Of a stretch of 64,000 nucleotides of DNA, positions 8,519 through 18,664 are shown piece by piece. The stretch is taken from contig NZ_JAUUTW010000003.1 of assembly GCF_030676415.1 (NCBI RefSeq), forward strand, positions 186,001-250,000, written 5' to 3'. The stretch comes from Peribacillus frigoritolerans (GTDB taxonomy: Bacteria; Bacillota; Bacilli; Bacillales; DSM-1321). How positions within the stretch are numbered: position 1 is the first letter of the stretch; each line of letters opens with the position of its first letter. A model generated the notes under the pieces. That model saw only the letters and a program-made list of their open reading frames with translations. It made no database searches and had not been told where the DNA came from. Made by a program: the position numbers and the translations under genes.

Positions 8519-9900
8519 CAAACATTCAAGATACAAATCTAGAAGTGAATCAAACCCTTCCCCTTACGATTAAACGGCTTGGCATTAACGGAGAGGGAGT
8601 CGGTTATTTCAAAAAGAAAGTCGTCTTCGTCCCAGGAGCATTGCCTGGTGAAGAAATTGTAGCTTTGGTCACAAAGGTACAGCCAAACTTCACCGAGGCG
8701 AAAATAAAAACCATCCGTAAAGAATCACCGCATCGCATTGCAGCGCCATGTCCGGTTTACGCTGAATGCGGCGGATGTCAGTTACAGCATTTAAGCTATG
8801 CCCAGCAGCTGATTGAAAAACGAGATATCGTCATTCAAGCGATGGAACGTCATTCAAAATTCCCAGTTTCTTCATTAAATATAAAAGAAACGATCGGCAT
8901 GGAAGATCCTTGGAATTACCGGAATAAAAGTCAGTACCAAGTAGGCCAAAAAGATGGCAAATTGATTGCTGGCCTTTACGGCTTGAATTCCCATACACTG
9001 ATCGATATACCGAATTGCCTTGTACAGCATAAGGCAACAAATAAGGTAACACGTACAGTGAAAAAGATACTAAAGAACCTGAACATCTCGATTTATAACG
9101 AAAGAAAAAGAAAAGGTGTTATCCGTACGGTCATTACACGGGTAGGCTTTGAAACAGGTGAAGTGCAGGTTGTCCTTGTTACAGGTGCGGAGGAAATTCC
9201 ACAAAAAGATCAGTTGCTAAAACAAATTCGTGACCAATTGCCAGAAGTGAAATCGGTCGTTCAAAACATCAACAACCAGAACACATCACTGATCTTTGGC
9301 GAAAAAACGATTCACCTGGCAGGAGAAAAAGTCATCAACGAAACATTGGGTGACCTATCATATGAACTATCAGCCCGTACATTCTTCCAGCTTAACCCGG
9401 TCCAAACTGTTCGCTTATATGATGAAGTGAAAAAAGCAGCAGCCTTAACCGGCACGGAAAAAGTGGTTGACGCTTATTGCGGTGTTGGAACCATTGGGCT
9501 ATGGCTGTCTGAAAATGCCAAGGAAGTCAGAGGAATGGACGTCATTAAGGAATCCATTGAGGACGCCAAGAAAAATGCCAAAAAACATAAACGCAACAAT
9601 GTATACTATGAAACAGGCAAAGCCGAGAATATCCTTCCACGCTGGACCAAAGAAGGCTGGAAACCGGACGTACTGGTCGTCGACCCGCCTAGATCCGGCT
9701 GTGATCAATCTTTACTGCAGACAATCTTGAAAGTTAAACCGAAAACCATAGTGTACGTATCATGCAACCCGTCCACATTGGCGAAGGACTTACAAGAACT
9801 GGGCTCTTCTTATCGCGTGGAGGCCATGCAGCCGGTGGACATGTTCCCACAGACGAGCCATGTTGAAGTAGTTACTTCGTTGAAGCTGATTAAAGAATAA
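8515..9900 (+). CDS. yfjO: 23S rRNA (uracil-C5)-methyltransferase, RumA/YfjO family
   Basis: SAM-dependent enzyme that makes 5-methyluridine in 23S rRNA. The 461 residues comprise an N-terminal TRAM RNA-binding domain (about 12-70), a [4Fe-4S] site with the spacing C-x5-C-x2-C in the segment [10 protein letters not shown] near residue 79, a central RNA-recognition domain, and a Rossmann methyltransferase fold. Motifs include [10 protein letters not shown] (SAM binding, near 318), DPPRSGC (near 394) and SCNPSTLA with the catalytic cysteine (near 418). Bacillus carries two paralogues (YefA/RlmCD and YfjO); synteny with yfjP makes this the YfjO type. Which uridine it modifies cannot be read from the sequence. 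Confidence 0.9.
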   Translation: MTNIQDTNLEVNQTLPLTIKRLGINGEGVGYFKKKVVFVPGALPGEEIVALVTKVQPNFTEAKIKTIRKESPHRIAAPCPVYAECGGCQLQHLSYAQQLIEKRDIVIQAMERHSKFPVSSLNIKETIGMEDPWNYRNKSQYQVGQKDGKLIAGLYGLNSHTLIDIPNCLVQHKATNKVTRTVKKILKNLNISIYNERKRKGVIRTVITRVGFETGEVQVVLVTGAEEIPQKDQLLKQIRDQLPEVKSVVQNINNQNTSLIFGEKTIHLAGEKVINETLGDLSYELSARTFFQLNPVQTVRLYDEVKKAAALTGTEKVVDAYCGVGTIGLWLSENAKEVRGMDVIKESIEDAKKNAKKHKRNNVYYETGKAENILPRWTKEGWKPDVLVVDPPRSGCDQSLLQTILKVKPKTIVYVSCNPSTLAKDLQELGSSYRVEAMQPVDMFPQTSHVEVVTSLKLIKE

Positions 9901-9947
9901 GCAGAGTGATCCGGGAATCTGTAAAAGGTTCTCGGATTTTAATCTGC
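9901..9947 (+). terminator. Terminator after yfjO
   Basis: A stem GATCCGGGAA/TTCTCGGATT is enclosed by an outer GCAGA/TCTGC pair and followed by T residues, directly after the stop codon. Confidence 0.7.
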
Positions 9948-10017
9948 GTTTATTTCCATCCATTTGTGAAATAATGAAAGTACTGTGAATATCGAGAAAT
10001 ACATAGGAGGTTTTTGG

Positions 10018-10539
10018 ATGCATAATCATGATATATTAATTCGATTAAGATATGCGCTGGATATTAAAAATAAAGATATGGTAGAGATATTTAAACTCGG
10101 GGAGATTGAAGTGACAAGAGAAGAAGTCATGCAGATGCTCACAAAACCAAAAGATGATTATTATGATGAATATGATGATGATATGGATGAAGATGAAGAT
10201 GGGATAAACTGCAATAACATGATGTTAGAGTCCTTTTTAAATGGTTTGATCATTTTTAAAAGAGGGAGACAAGAGCCAAAACCTGGTCAGCCTCAAAGTC
10301 AGGCACCGGCTGTAAAGAATAAGGAAAGTGTGAATAATATCCTTCTGAAGAAACTGAAAATAGCATTGACATTAACTAGTGAGGATATGATTGATATCTT
10401 GGAAGAAGCAGGAGTCATGATAACCAAAGGGGAATTAAGCGCTATATTAAGAAAAGTGGGTCATAGGAATTATAAAGAGTGCGGAGATCGATACGCCAGG
10501 AATTTCTTAAAAGGATTAGCTTTGAAATATAGGGGATAA
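10018..10539 (+). CDS. yehS: YehS/DUF1456-family protein
   Basis: A 173-residue cytosolic protein of the DUF1456 (YehS) family; function unknown. The family's internal duplication is visible. The first repeat (about residues 2-40) has the NHDILIRLRYALDI core, and the second (about 105-145) has ILLKKLKIALTL followed by a matching MIDILEEAGV segment. Between them lies a strikingly acidic linker (residues about 46-62, mostly D, E and Y) and a proline/glutamine-rich stretch. The open frame begins at 9985, but the ATG at 10018 directly follows a consensus AGGAGG and yields the family's MHNHDIL start. It is transcribed alone and ends at a hairpin terminator. Confidence 0.85.
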   Translation: MHNHDILIRLRYALDIKNKDMVEIFKLGEIEVTREEVMQMLTKPKDDYYDEYDDDMDEDEDGINCNNMMLESFLNGLIIFKRGRQEPKPGQPQSQAPAVKNKESVNNILLKKLKIALTLTSEDMIDILEEAGVMITKGELSAILRKVGHRNYKECGDRYARNFLKGLALKYRG

Positions 10540-10578
10540 GGGTTCAGTAACTGTTTTTATCATGCACATCTGATAATT

Positions 10579-10627
10579 AGGCCTTGATTTCGTGAAAAGT
10601 ACTTTTCCGATTTCAGGGCCTTTTTCT
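10579..10627 (+). terminator. Terminator after yehS
   Basis: A long interrupted stem (AGGCCTTGA...TTCAGGGCC with an inner AAAAGTACTTTT palindrome) is followed by TTTTTCT. Confidence 0.75.
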
Positions 10628-10671
10628 ATTCGTATGAACGTTATTGAAGACACTAGAAAGTGCGAAATAGT

Positions 10672-10706
10672 TAAAAAAACAGAAGGCATCCCTAAAACAC
10701 CTTCTG
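10672..10706 (-). terminator. Terminator of the broken dehydrogenase gene
   Basis: Read on the minus strand, a seven-base stem CAGAAGG/CCTTCTG is followed by a run of seven T residues, immediately downstream of the pseudogene. Confidence 0.8.
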
Positions 10707-10725
10707 CACATTCATACAAGTTTCA

Positions 10726-11621
10726 TTAACCTTTTAAAAAGTCTGGTTTTGCGAAATTGGGGTTGGGATATTTATAGAAGCCTTCTCCCGCTTCTCTTCC
10801 GATTTCCCTTTATCGATATACTCTGTTTTCAATAAGTTAGCCAGCTTTTCAACATCTGGATCATCTGTCGCTTTCGCTTTTGTAAGTGAAATATTATAAG
10901 CGGTATTGATTTCTACCACGTCTAAAATGGCGAAAGGGCCAAGATGTGCTCCTGTTGCGACCATCCACGTTTTATCGATGGTTTCCGTATCAGCCACTCC
11001 TTTTAATAAGAGCATTTGGGCAGCATCCAAAAGAGGAACCAATAAGGAATTCAAAATATAGCCTGGCTGCTCTTTATGTAAAGACAAAGGCACCATTCCA
11101 ATCGCTTTTGCAAAATCAATCACTTCATCAAACACCTTACTATCCGTTCCAGGATGTTTCATGATTTCTGCCGTTTTGTTTTTCCAGATTTCATTAGCGA
11201 AGTATAAAGCCAGGAATTTTTGGCCGGCCTGTCGCTTCGGCAAATTAGCTTGGTAATAATGTTGAAGAGTTCGTAGGGAAAATTGTTTTTTCAGGAGCAA
11301 CTTTCCCTAACTCTGTGTAAAAATCCGTTTTAATTTGAACCACTTCTGGAATCGCTTCAATCACAAGGTCAGCTTCGGCAAATGCCGCAGATAAATCACT
11401 GTGGAAGGAAATGCGGGCATAAGCAGTATGGAGATCTTCCTCCGTAGCGCCAATGTCTTCTTTATAGTATGGCTTCAAATTAGTGATTTATCTTTTGCAC
11501 GTTCCAATGCTTCATCATTGATGTCATATACAGATACGTTGAATCCTTTGAATGCGGTTTGAAATGCGATTTGACTTCCTAATACGCCGCTGCCGGCAAT
11601 CGTGATATTTTTATAATTCAT
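10726..11621 (-). pseudogene. 3-hydroxyacyl-CoA (3-hydroxybutyryl-CoA-type) dehydrogenase, multiply inactivated
   Basis: When pieced together this reads as an NAD-dependent 3-hydroxyacyl-CoA dehydrogenase of beta-oxidation/butyrate metabolism. It has an N-terminal Rossmann motif (GSGVLGSQIA) from ATG 11621, a central EAIPE segment, FANEIWKN, and a C-terminal helical domain ending AKPDFLKG at 10726. Four lesions are visible. There is a one-base deletion in an A-run near 11487 (ALERAKDK then shift), an in-frame TAA at 11245-11247 where relatives have Gln (CAA), a one-base deletion in an A-run near 11217-11221, and another near 10801-10805 before GEGFYKYP. Three are homopolymer shortenings and one is a nonsense substitution. 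No intact product can be made. Its terminator and ribosome-binding site remain. Confidence 0.9.
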
Positions 11622-11910
11622 AGCCATTCTCCTTATTGCTTTGGATATCTCAACTTGTTAATTATTGCACTTATAGTGGTCTGTATATGCTTCATTATCG
11701 GTGCTTCTAATGGATCAAATCCCCAAAGAAGTTTACTATGTGGATGAGTTATTGTTAAAAACCAATAAATTACGATCAATATTTGACCTATTATATGACG
11801 AATTTACCATTCCGATGGTCCTTTACTTCACAGAATGAAAAAGGTGAATCAATAATGTGAATTTTAAGTCGGCATCAATGAAGGGAGCTGGCTTAAATTT
11901 TTAACTAAAT
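11622..11910. other. Intergenic DNA, no supported gene
   Basis: It contains the promoter side of the broken dehydrogenase. A 42-codon plus-strand frame at 11710-11838 (MDQIPKEVYYV...) has no ribosome-binding site and no recognised relatives, so I do not call it a gene. Confidence 0.4.
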
Positions 11911-12003
11911 AAAGTTGTGCACAAGGTGTGGATAAAGGAAGAAGGGAATAGGGAAAATCCTAATTCTTCAAACTTTCCTCCTGATATGTGCATAACTTTT
12001 TTG
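11911..12003. repeat. Dispersed inverted-repeat element, copy 1
   Basis: About 93 bases bounded by AAAGTTGTGCAC on the left and GTGCATAACTTT on the right (inverted repeats differing at one base). Just inside the left end is GTGTGGATAAAGGAA, which contains the DnaA-box word TTATCCACA on the minus strand. A second copy with the same ends and the same order of internal words is at 26736-26829. A T-rich tract follows both copies. Confidence 0.7.
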
Positions 12004-12044
12004 TTTTTTTGATCTCTTTGTTCGAGAACGTAACTTCAATATCC

Positions 12045-12068
12045 GGAGCTGGTCATCAGCTCTTTTTT
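12045..12068 (+). terminator. Orphan hairpin with T-run
   Basis: The stem GAGCTG/CAGCTC with a five-base loop is followed by seven T residues. No plus-strand gene is seen upstream, so it may be part of the repeat element region or the relic of a lost gene. Confidence 0.55.
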
Positions 12069-12144
12069 TAATGTTGTAATGGACTTAAGCGGTCATTAGT
12101 ACAATGTAAAACAGACAAAAAAGAGAATGATTAATCCTCTTAGT

Positions 12145-12276
12145 TTACTTGTCTTCATTTGTTTGTTCATCAGGTTTTTGGACGATTTCTTTTAATTCCC
12201 CAATGTCACCTTTTGCATTGATAATCTCAAAAATCTCATTTAGGCCTTCTGAGGTTTTTTCATCTTCCGTTTTCAT
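12145..12276 (-). CDS. Small acidic protein, 43 residues
   Basis: Unrecognised family. On the minus strand ATG at 12276 is preceded by AAGGAGGGG at good spacing, one of the strongest ribosome-binding sites in the window. The 43-residue product is highly charged, with clusters of E, D and K, no membrane segment and no cysteine. Its middle (residues 12-32, LNEIFEIINAKGDIGELKEIV) looks like an amphipathic helix pair. It stands alone between the broken dehydrogenase and kbl. The ribosome-binding site and balanced codon use make it a likely real gene, perhaps a small regulatory or stress protein. Function cannot be inferred. Confidence 0.55.
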   Translation of the reverse strand: MKTEDEKTSEGLNEIFEIINAKGDIGELKEIVQKPDEQTNEDK

Positions 12277-12437
12277 AATACCCCTCCTTAATTAGGTTAA
12301 TGGTTAAGGTCTCCAAAAAACCAGTAGATAAAACATCGGTTACCTTGGAAAATTGATGAAATTCTCTTCGTATTTCCATTGATATAAGTGCATTTTAGGC
12401 GGATGTTAATTGTAAAACTATAAAAATTCCGATTTTT

Positions 12438-12558
12438 TTGTCCGCACAATATGGACAACATTAAAATTATCTATTATTATGATTGTTATAACTCTTAGTA
12501 TAAAGGGATTTGTGTTAATGTTGTGTGTGTTTTTGGAGAAGACACGTGTGTTTTTGGA
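12438..12558 (+). promoter_or_regulatory. Operator-like repeats upstream of kbl
   Basis: Two kinds of repeat lie between the small gene and kbl. At 12438-12458 there is an inverted repeat TTGTCC-N9-GGACAA. At 12525-12537 and 12546-12558 there are two identical 13-base direct repeats, GTGTGTTTTTGGA, 21 bases apart (two helical turns). Such phasing suggests a protein binding side by side just upstream of the kbl leader. No convincing -35/-10 pair was found, although TATAAA occurs at 12499-12504. Confidence 0.45.
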
Positions 12559-12648
12559 AAAAATAAAAAAATACAATATTTTTTAAGTAGGGGTAAAACA
12601 TATAAAGATCCTGCATTTATTCCAACCATCAATGAGGGGGTATATTAA

Positions 12649-13839
12649 ATGTCAAGTGAAATATTAAATAAATTTTTGAAAGAAAATTTGGAAGATTTAA
12701 AAGAAAAGGGACTTTACAACGTTATTGATCCGGTGGAAGGTCCAAACGGTCCGGTAATCACCATTGCAGGCAGGGAGCTAATTAATTTATCATCCAATAA
12801 CTATTTAGGTTTAGCAACAGATCGACGATTAATAGAGGCTTGCATAGAAGCGACGAAAACATATGGTGTCGGTGCCGGTGCCGTTCGTACGATCAACGGA
12901 ACATTGGATATTCACGTCAAATTAGAAGAAAAGCTTGCTGAATTTAAACATACAGAAGCAGCCATTGCTTATCAATCTGGATTTAACTGTAATATGGCAG
13001 CGATTTCAGGAGTGATGGATAAACACGATGCCATTCTTTCAGATGAATTGAATCATGCTTCAATCATTGATGGATGCCGATTATCCAAGGCGAAAATTAT
13101 TCCCTTTATCCATTCCGACATGGACGATTTACGGACAAAAGCACGTCAAGCAAAGGAGTCTGGATTGTATAACAAAGTCATGATCATTACCGATGGAGTT
13201 TTCTCGATGGATGGGGATATTGCCAAGCTTCCTGAAATTGTGAAGATTGCCGAAGAGTTCGATTTAATTACGTATGTTGATGATGCTCATGGTTCGGGCG
13301 TATTAGGTAATGGTGCAGGAACGGTAAAACATTTTGGGTTATCGGATAAAGTGGATTTCCAAATTGGAACATTATCCAAAGCCATTGGTGTTGTTGGAGG
13401 CTATGTAGCAGGAAAGAAAGATTTGATTGATTGGTTAAAAGTGAGAAGCCGTCCATTTTTATTTTCAACGGCTGCCACACCGGGAGCTGTTGCAGCTAGT
13501 ATAGAAGCCATCGATATTTTGATGAATAGCTCAGAACTTCAAAATAAGCTGTGGGAAAACAGCGATTACTTGAAAAAAGGCCTAAAAGAATTAGGGTTTG
13601 ATATCGGGGAGAGCGAAACACCGATTACGCCTTGCATCATAGGTGATGAAGCAAAAACGCAGCAATTCAGCAAGAGGCTGAATGAAGAAGGTGTGTATGC
13701 TAAATCAATCGTATTCCCTACCGTTCCTAAGGGTACAGGAAGAGTGAGGAATATGCCTACTGCTGCTCATACAAAAGAGATGCTGGATCGTGCAATTGCC
13801 ATTTATGAAAAAGTAGGAAAAGAGATGTCAATCATATAA
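12649..13839 (+). CDS. kbl: Glycine C-acetyltransferase (2-amino-3-ketobutyrate CoA ligase)
   Basis: PLP-dependent alpha-oxoamine synthase that cleaves 2-amino-3-ketobutyrate with CoA into glycine and acetyl-CoA, the second step of threonine catabolism. The 396 residues match the Kbl family. The N-terminal part has [12 protein letters not shown], then [11 protein letters not shown], the cofactor motif [11 protein letters not shown] near residue 208, and the Schiff-base lysine in TLSKAIG near residue 244. A GAGGGGG ribosome-binding site precedes ATG 12649. It forms an operon with the threonine dehydrogenase that starts 45 bases downstream, so both steps of the pathway are encoded together. Confidence 0.93.
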   Translation: MSSEILNKFLKENLEDLKEKGLYNVIDPVEGPNGPVITIAGRELINLSSNNYLGLATDRRLIEACIEATKTYGVGAGAVRTINGTLDIHVKLEEKLAEFKHTEAAIAYQSGFNCNMAAISGVMDKHDAILSDELNHASIIDGCRLSKAKIIPFIHSDMDDLRTKARQAKESGLYNKVMIITDGVFSMDGDIAKLPEIVKIAEEFDLITYVDDAHGSGVLGNGAGTVKHFGLSDKVDFQIGTLSKAIGVVGGYVAGKKDLIDWLKVRSRPFLFSTAATPGAVAASIEAIDILMNSSELQNKLWENSDYLKKGLKELGFDIGESETPITPCIIGDEAKTQQFSKRLNEEGVYAKSIVFPTVPKGTGRVRNMPTAAHTKEMLDRAIAIYEKVGKEMSII

Positions 13840-13883
13840 GAGATTGCTTGTTTCGGAGTTTAAAACATGGGGAGGGATTTTTG

Positions 13884-14843
13884 ATGAAAAAGGTTTTAGT
13901 AACGGGGGCTTTAGGTCAAATTGGTTCAGAACTGACGCTGAAAATGAGAGAGATTTATGGAGCTGACAATATCATTGCAACAGATATTCGAAAAACGGAT
14001 AGCGATGTTGCCCTATCAGGTCCATTTGAGATTTTAGATGTTACGGATGAAAAAGCGATGTTTAACATGGCGAAAAAACATGAAGTGGATACGATCATAC
14101 ATTTAGCCGCTTTATTGTCAGCAACAGCTGAAAAGAAGCCGCTTTTAGCTTGGCATTTAAACATGGGCGGATTGGTCAATGCTCTGGAATCGGCACGGGA
14201 ACTTGATTGCCAATTATTTACACCTAGTTCCATTGGTGCGTTTGGTCCAACCACTCCTAAAGATTGGACACCGCAAGACATCATTCAACGACCGAATACG
14301 ATGTACGGAGTGAATAAAGTATCCGGAGAGTTATTATGTGATTATTATCATCATAAATTTGGGGTTGATACGAGGGGTCTTCGATTCCCGGGACTGATTT
14401 CGTATGTCACACCTCCTGGCGGCGGAACTACCGACTATGCAGTTGAAATTTACTATGAAGCGATTAAAAACAAGCGATATACTTCTTACATTGATAAGGG
14501 AACGTATATGGATATGATGTATATGCCTGACGCTATAGCAGCCATCATTAATTTAATGGAGGCAGACGCCTCAAAATTAAAACATCGCAATTCTTTCAAT
14601 GTGTCAGCCATGAGCTTTGATCCGGAGCAAATTGCAGCCGAAATTAAAAGGCATATTCCGGAATTTGTCATGAATTATGAGGTCGATCCTGTAAGACAAT
14701 CCATTGCCGATAGTTGGCCGAATACAATAGATTCAACTTGTGCAAAGGAAGAGTGGGGATTCAAGGCGGAATATGATTTGGAGAAAATGACGAATGATAT
14801 GTTGTTAAAGCTGAGATTAAAGTCCCTTTTAGTAACAGCATGA
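13884..14843 (+). CDS. tdh: L-threonine 3-dehydrogenase, short-chain (epimerase-like) type
   Basis: Oxidises L-threonine to 2-amino-3-ketobutyrate with NAD+. The 319-residue protein belongs to the extended SDR/NAD-dependent epimerase family, not the zinc-dependent medium-chain Tdh of B. subtilis and E. coli. It has a glycine-rich NAD site at the N-terminus ([11 protein letters not shown]), an active-site YxxxK (YGVNKVSGE, near residue 142), and the PGG region typical of the short-chain threonine dehydrogenases. A TTG-initiated extension to 13848 is possible, but the ATG at 13884 has GGGGAGGG eight bases upstream. Pairing with kbl fixes the assignment. The operon ends in a perfect 13-bp hairpin at 14858. 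Confidence 0.88.
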   Translation: MKKVLVTGALGQIGSELTLKMREIYGADNIIATDIRKTDSDVALSGPFEILDVTDEKAMFNMAKKHEVDTIIHLAALLSATAEKKPLLAWHLNMGGLVNALESARELDCQLFTPSSIGAFGPTTPKDWTPQDIIQRPNTMYGVNKVSGELLCDYYHHKFGVDTRGLRFPGLISYVTPPGGGTTDYAVEIYYEAIKNKRYTSYIDKGTYMDMMYMPDAIAAIINLMEADASKLKHRNSFNVSAMSFDPEQIAAEIKRHIPEFVMNYEVDPVRQSIADSWPNTIDSTCAKEEWGFKAEYDLEKMTNDMLLKLRLKSLLVTA

Positions 14844-14857
14844 ATAAACCTGCCAGC

Positions 14858-14900
14858 CGAATAAAAGAGTTGCAATACTCTTTTATTCGAGTTATTTTAT
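14858..14900 (+). terminator. Terminator of kbl-tdh
   Basis: A perfect 13-bp stem CGAATAAAAGAGT/ACTCTTTTATTCG with a six-base loop is followed by an AGTTATTTTAT tract. Confidence 0.75.
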
Positions 14901-14948
14901 ACAGAGGAATTTTAACGTTTAAGAGGTGAGCTGTTATAACCGATAAAA

Positions 14949-14962
14949 AGTAAGCGCTTTCT
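14949..14962 (+). promoter_or_regulatory. Candidate CcpA site (cre)
   Basis: AGTAAGCGCTTTCT matches the catabolite-responsive element consensus TGWAANCGNTNWCA at all positions except the first and last. It lies about 210 bases before the permease start, so glucose repression of threonine/serine uptake is plausible. The rest of 14901-15175 shows no other clear signal. Confidence 0.45.
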
Positions 14963-15175
14963 ATGATACCTTGAACAGAATTAAGAAATAAAATGAAATT
15001 TGATAGTAACCTTTCAAACTGTCAGGAATGCTTAAAAGTGAAGAATGATTTTATGAGGCAGCTTTAAGAAAGATTAAAAAAAGTGGAGCCTGCTATATCA
15101 TTTCTATACTAAATAGGGAGTATATTAAGCATCTTGAATAAAATTTCGACTATTAGTAGTGTAGGGGGAAATGGA

Positions 15176-16570
15176 ATGGCAAACAAAGATTTGAATAGGG
15201 AGTTGAAAGGTCGTCATATTCAGATGATCGCTTTGGGCGGAACGATTGGTGTCGGTTTATTTATGGGTTCAGCCAGCACGATCCAATGGACAGGTCCGTC
15301 TGTAATGTTAGCTTATGCGATCTCTGGGATTTTTATATTCTTGATCATGCGTGCAATGGGGGAAATGTTGTATTTGGAGCCAAGTACAGGTTCATTTGCA
15401 ACATTTGGTTATAAGTACATTCATCCATTGGCAGGGTATATGACAGCATGGAGTAACTGGTTCCAGTGGGTTATTGTCGGGATGGCAGAAATTATTGCAG
15501 TGGGGACGTACATGCAGTATTGGTTCCCTGATCTACCTGCTTGGATTCCTGGTTTAATCGCAATGGTGATTCTTGGAGCAGCGAACTTAATTTCCGTTAA
15601 ATCCTTTGGGGAAATTGAATTTTGGTTTGCACTGATTAAAATCGTAACGATTATCTTAATGATCGTTGCAGGATTTGGACTTATTTTCTTTGGAATCGGT
15701 AACGGAGGGGAAGCCTTAGGATTATCGAATCTTTGGGAACATGGTGGTTTATTTACAGGTGGTTGGAAGGGCTTCTTCTTTGCTCTCTCACTGGTGGTTG
15801 CCGCTTATCAAGGTGTAGAATTAATTGGGATTACAGCTGGTGAAGCAAAAGATCCACAAGAAACGATAACCAAAGCGATTCAAAGTACCATTTGGCGTAT
15901 TTTAATCTTCTATATCGGTGCGATTTTCATTATTGTAACCGTTTACCCTTGGGATCAATTAAGCGCGATTGGCAGTCCATTTGTTGCGACTTTTGCGAAA
16001 GTTGGTATTACAGCAGCAGCTGGAATCATTAATTTTGTCGTAATCACGGCTGCTATGTCTGGCTGCAATAGTGGTATTTACAGTGCAGGACGCATGCTTT
16101 ACACATTAGGGATGAATGGACAAGCGCCAAAATTCTTTGCGAAAGTATCTAATAGCGGTGTCCCTTTATTCGGTACGTTCGGTGTGATAGTCGGGTTAGC
16201 AGTTGGGGTTGTTTTAAGTTATATTGCACCAGAAAATTTATTTGTGCATGTATACAGTGCGAGTGTACTTCCTGGAATGATTCCATGGTTTGTCATTCTG
16301 ATCAGTCAAATTAAATTCAGGAAAATCAAGAAAGCCGAAATGCACAATCATCCATTCAAAATGCCTTTTGCACCTGTTACAAACTACCTGACCATCGCTT
16401 TCTTGGTTATGGTATTAATCGGTATGTGGTTTAATGATGACACACGTATATCACTTATGGTTGGAATAGGTTTTCTGGCTATCGTTGTAATAAGTTATTT
16501 CGCTTTTGGAATAGGCAAGCGTGGACAAGCCAATGCTCAGGCAGAGGCTCAGGAAGATAAAGTGGGTTAA
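15176..16570 (+). CDS. ybxG: Amino acid permease, YbxG type (probable Thr/Ser uptake)
   Basis: APC-superfamily (AAT family) proton-coupled amino acid importer, 464 residues, about twelve transmembrane helices. The first helix carries the family's substrate-binding [12 protein letters not shown], preceded by the cytosolic RHIQMIALG. The C-terminal tail is polar ([12 protein letters not shown]). It closely resembles B. subtilis YbxG, reported as a serine/threonine permease. Placement right after the threonine-degrading kbl-tdh operon fits threonine supply. The frame is open from TTG 15134, but the ATG at 15176 has AGGGGGAAATGG just upstream and gives the family's MANKDLN start. A close paralogue is at 41551-42939. 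It has its own terminator and probably its own promoter with a cre-like site. Confidence 0.85.
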   Translation: MANKDLNRELKGRHIQMIALGGTIGVGLFMGSASTIQWTGPSVMLAYAISGIFIFLIMRAMGEMLYLEPSTGSFATFGYKYIHPLAGYMTAWSNWFQWVIVGMAEIIAVGTYMQYWFPDLPAWIPGLIAMVILGAANLISVKSFGEIEFWFALIKIVTIILMIVAGFGLIFFGIGNGGEALGLSNLWEHGGLFTGGWKGFFFALSLVVAAYQGVELIGITAGEAKDPQETITKAIQSTIWRILIFYIGAIFIIVTVYPWDQLSAIGSPFVATFAKVGITAAAGIINFVVITAAMSGCNSGIYSAGRMLYTLGMNGQAPKFFAKVSNSGVPLFGTFGVIVGLAVGVVLSYIAPENLFVHVYSASVLPGMIPWFVILISQIKFRKIKKAEMHNHPFKMPFAPVTNYLTIAFLVMVLIGMWFNDDTRISLMVGIGFLAIVVISYFAFGIGKRGQANAQAEAQEDKVG

Positions 16571-16594
16571 TCTATCATTCACTTTGGGTTTTGC

Positions 16595-16620
16595 AAAGGG
16601 TTGCTGCGGCAGCCCTTTTC
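16595..16620 (+). terminator. Terminator after the first YbxG-type permease
   Basis: The stem AAAGGGTTGC/GCAGCCCTTT (one G-T pair) has a four-base loop and a short T tract. Confidence 0.7.
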
Positions 16621-16748
16621 CAATGAAACTAAAAGGGCAGTATAGTTTTAACAAGAGATGATAAAATGGATTAAAATGATTGCTTTATTGTGAAGGGTGA
16701 ACTTTTTATGTTCGGACTTAAAAATCTTAAGAAAAGGAGACATTGACA

Positions 16749-17042
16749 TTGACAACTTCAAAGAAAAATTTGAGGACCTGCGATAAAGGACACAAGTACT
16801 ATAAATCCAGCGACTGTCCGACGTGCCCTGTATGTGAGCAAGAACTCAAACCTGACACCGGATTTCTTTCATTGCTCTCGGCACCAGCCAGACGTGCATT
16901 GGAAAACAATGGAGTAACCTCTTTACAACAGCTATCAACATATAGTGAAAAAGAGATTTTGAAATTCCACGGTATGGGACCAGCTTCTTTACCTAAACTA
17001 AGGACTGCTTTGGAGACAGATGGGTTATCATTCAAAGATTAA
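16749..17042 (+). CDS. Small zinc-ribbon/HhH protein (RNA polymerase alpha CTD-like)
   Basis: A 97-residue protein with two parts. Residues about 8-30 hold four cysteines and a histidine (C...GH...C-x2-C-x2-C) like a zinc ribbon. Residues about 40-95 resemble the C-terminal domain of the RNA polymerase alpha subunit or a helix-hairpin-helix: PARRALENNGVTSLQQLS, then LKFHGMGPASLPKLRTAL. Such small proteins in Bacillales are annotated as RpoA-CTD-like; their role is not established, though DNA or RNAP contact is plausible. Two in-frame TTG codons compete. TTG 16749 sits nine bases from AAAAGGAGA and is preferred over TTG 16743, which is too close. Confidence 0.75.
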   Translation: MTTSKKNLRTCDKGHKYYKSSDCPTCPVCEQELKPDTGFLSLLSAPARRALENNGVTSLQQLSTYSEKEILKFHGMGPASLPKLRTALETDGLSFKD

Positions 17043-17221
17043 TCACTTAGTATGATTATACTAACAGGAATGCCTTTTATACCTGCTGGAACCATACATT
17101 CATTTTCTTTCTAAAAGATCACAGGGGCTTTTCCGTTAATAAGGGATCAGGAACATCTTTTTTATGGACATCATCCTTGTTAAACTGATAGTAACTCTAA
17201 AAAGTGAGGTAACGAAAAATC

Positions 17222-18142
17222 ATGAGTTCCTATACTCCCTATTTTCAATTCAATCGAATAAAGTGGGCATCTTTGCGAAACCATACTCCTCTTCCTTTAA
17301 CTGAAGAAGAATTGGATAACTTAAAAGGAATAAATGAAGAAATATCCATTCAGGAAGTAGAAGAGGTTTATTTGCCCTTGACTCGTTTGATCAATTTACA
17401 TGTTGAGGCATCTCAGCAGCTTAACACAGCCACTTCTTCATTTCTAAAAACTGATGCAAAAAAAGTACCTTATATCATTGGAATTGCAGGGAGTGTTGCT
17501 GTAGGAAAGAGTACGACAGCAAGGTTGCTTCAGACTTTATTATCTAGATGGGATAATCACAGAAACGTTGGTCTTGTCACTACCGACGGTTTTTTGTACC
17601 CAAATGATCTTTTAGAAGAAAAAGGACTCATGAAAAGAAAAGGGTTTCCTGAAAGTTATGATACTCAAAAATTAATCAATTTTATCGGAGATGTAAAAGC
17701 AGGAAAAAATAAAGTGGAAGTTCCAATCTACTCACATTTGAAGTATGACATTTTGCCAAATGAAATGCAGACTATCTGTAATCCGGATATTTTAATAGTG
17801 GAAGGTGTTAATGTTCTTCAAGTTGACAAGGAAAACCAAGTATTCGTCAGTGACTTTTTTGATTTCTCACTCTATGTAGATGCAGATGTAAACGACATAG
17901 AACGATGGTATGTTGAAAGGTTCCTTTTACTTCAAAAGACCGCATTTCAAAGTCCTGAATCCTATTTTCATCGTTATATTAACTTATCTAAGGAACAGGC
18001 CATTAAACAAGCGACTCAAATTTGGGAAGAAATTAATTTGAAAAATTTTCATGAAAATATACTGCCGACAAAAGGAAGGGCAAAACTCGTCTTGAAAAAA
18101 GGATCAGAACATAAAGTTGAAAATATCTTTTTGCGAAAATAA
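17222..18142 (+). CDS. coaA: Type I pantothenate kinase
   Basis: Phosphorylates pantothenate with ATP, the first and usually rate-setting step of coenzyme A synthesis, in the cytosol. The 306-residue product has the P-loop GSVAVGKST near residue 90, the DGF motif (TTDGFLYPN), and the FDFSLYVDA segment that precedes the lid, with the conserved WYVERFL following. Length and motif order match bacterial CoaA. The gene starts at ATG 17222 behind GTGAGGTAACG, with a rather weak ribosome-binding site. It is transcribed alone. Bacilli also use type III CoaX elsewhere; having both is common. Confidence 0.93.
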   Translation: MSSYTPYFQFNRIKWASLRNHTPLPLTEEELDNLKGINEEISIQEVEEVYLPLTRLINLHVEASQQLNTATSSFLKTDAKKVPYIIGIAGSVAVGKSTTARLLQTLLSRWDNHRNVGLVTTDGFLYPNDLLEEKGLMKRKGFPESYDTQKLINFIGDVKAGKNKVEVPIYSHLKYDILPNEMQTICNPDILIVEGVNVLQVDKENQVFVSDFFDFSLYVDADVNDIERWYVERFLLLQKTAFQSPESYFHRYINLSKEQAIKQATQIWEEINLKNFHENILPTKGRAKLVLKKGSEHKVENIFLRK

Positions 18143-18664
18143 TAAATTTAATGTGAGGATTATGTATTAGAATAATATTTTTTTGTAATAGCAATAAAGT
18201 GAGAAATTTTATTTGTAAGGGACAATGCAATAAGTCTTAAAATTAGGAATATTATCAATGATCGTACCTTATATTGGTTTAATTATCAGTAATTATTGGT
18301 ATTGTTATAATATCTAATAATTGGGTGAAATTTATGATCCAAGTTAAAAAGGTAAGAGTTTAACAATTTCAGGAAGGTTCATATTTTTTAGGGAAATGGT
18401 TACAAATCCTTCTAATTTCACTTCTGATTTTGTCAATAAATGTGTATTTTCGTTGCTTTTTCCGATGTGTCAATATTATTTCACTAACAGTTTCTTCCTT
18501 CAATAAGGGGAAGTTGCTGAAGAAATCTTTTAATGCGACCATCGGGGCGGATAAGTTTAAGCTAATTTCTTCACAAAATCAATATTTTAACAAAAAAAGT
18601 AATAGTAGAATATTTTAATCTATGAAATAATAATAATAGATTATGATATAGTTATAAGGAGACA
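18143..18664. other. A+T-rich intergenic DNA, no supported gene
   Basis: About 520 bases with no gene I can support. A 62-codon TTG-initiated frame at 18430-18618 has no ribosome-binding site and unremarkable composition. The right end (about 18610-18660) is likely to contain the mqo promoter, but no clear consensus was identified. Confidence 0.4.

Noticed and set aside
18430-18618. 62-codon frame between coaA and mqo
   Set aside because: TTG start with no ribosome-binding site, isolated, and no recognisable motif.
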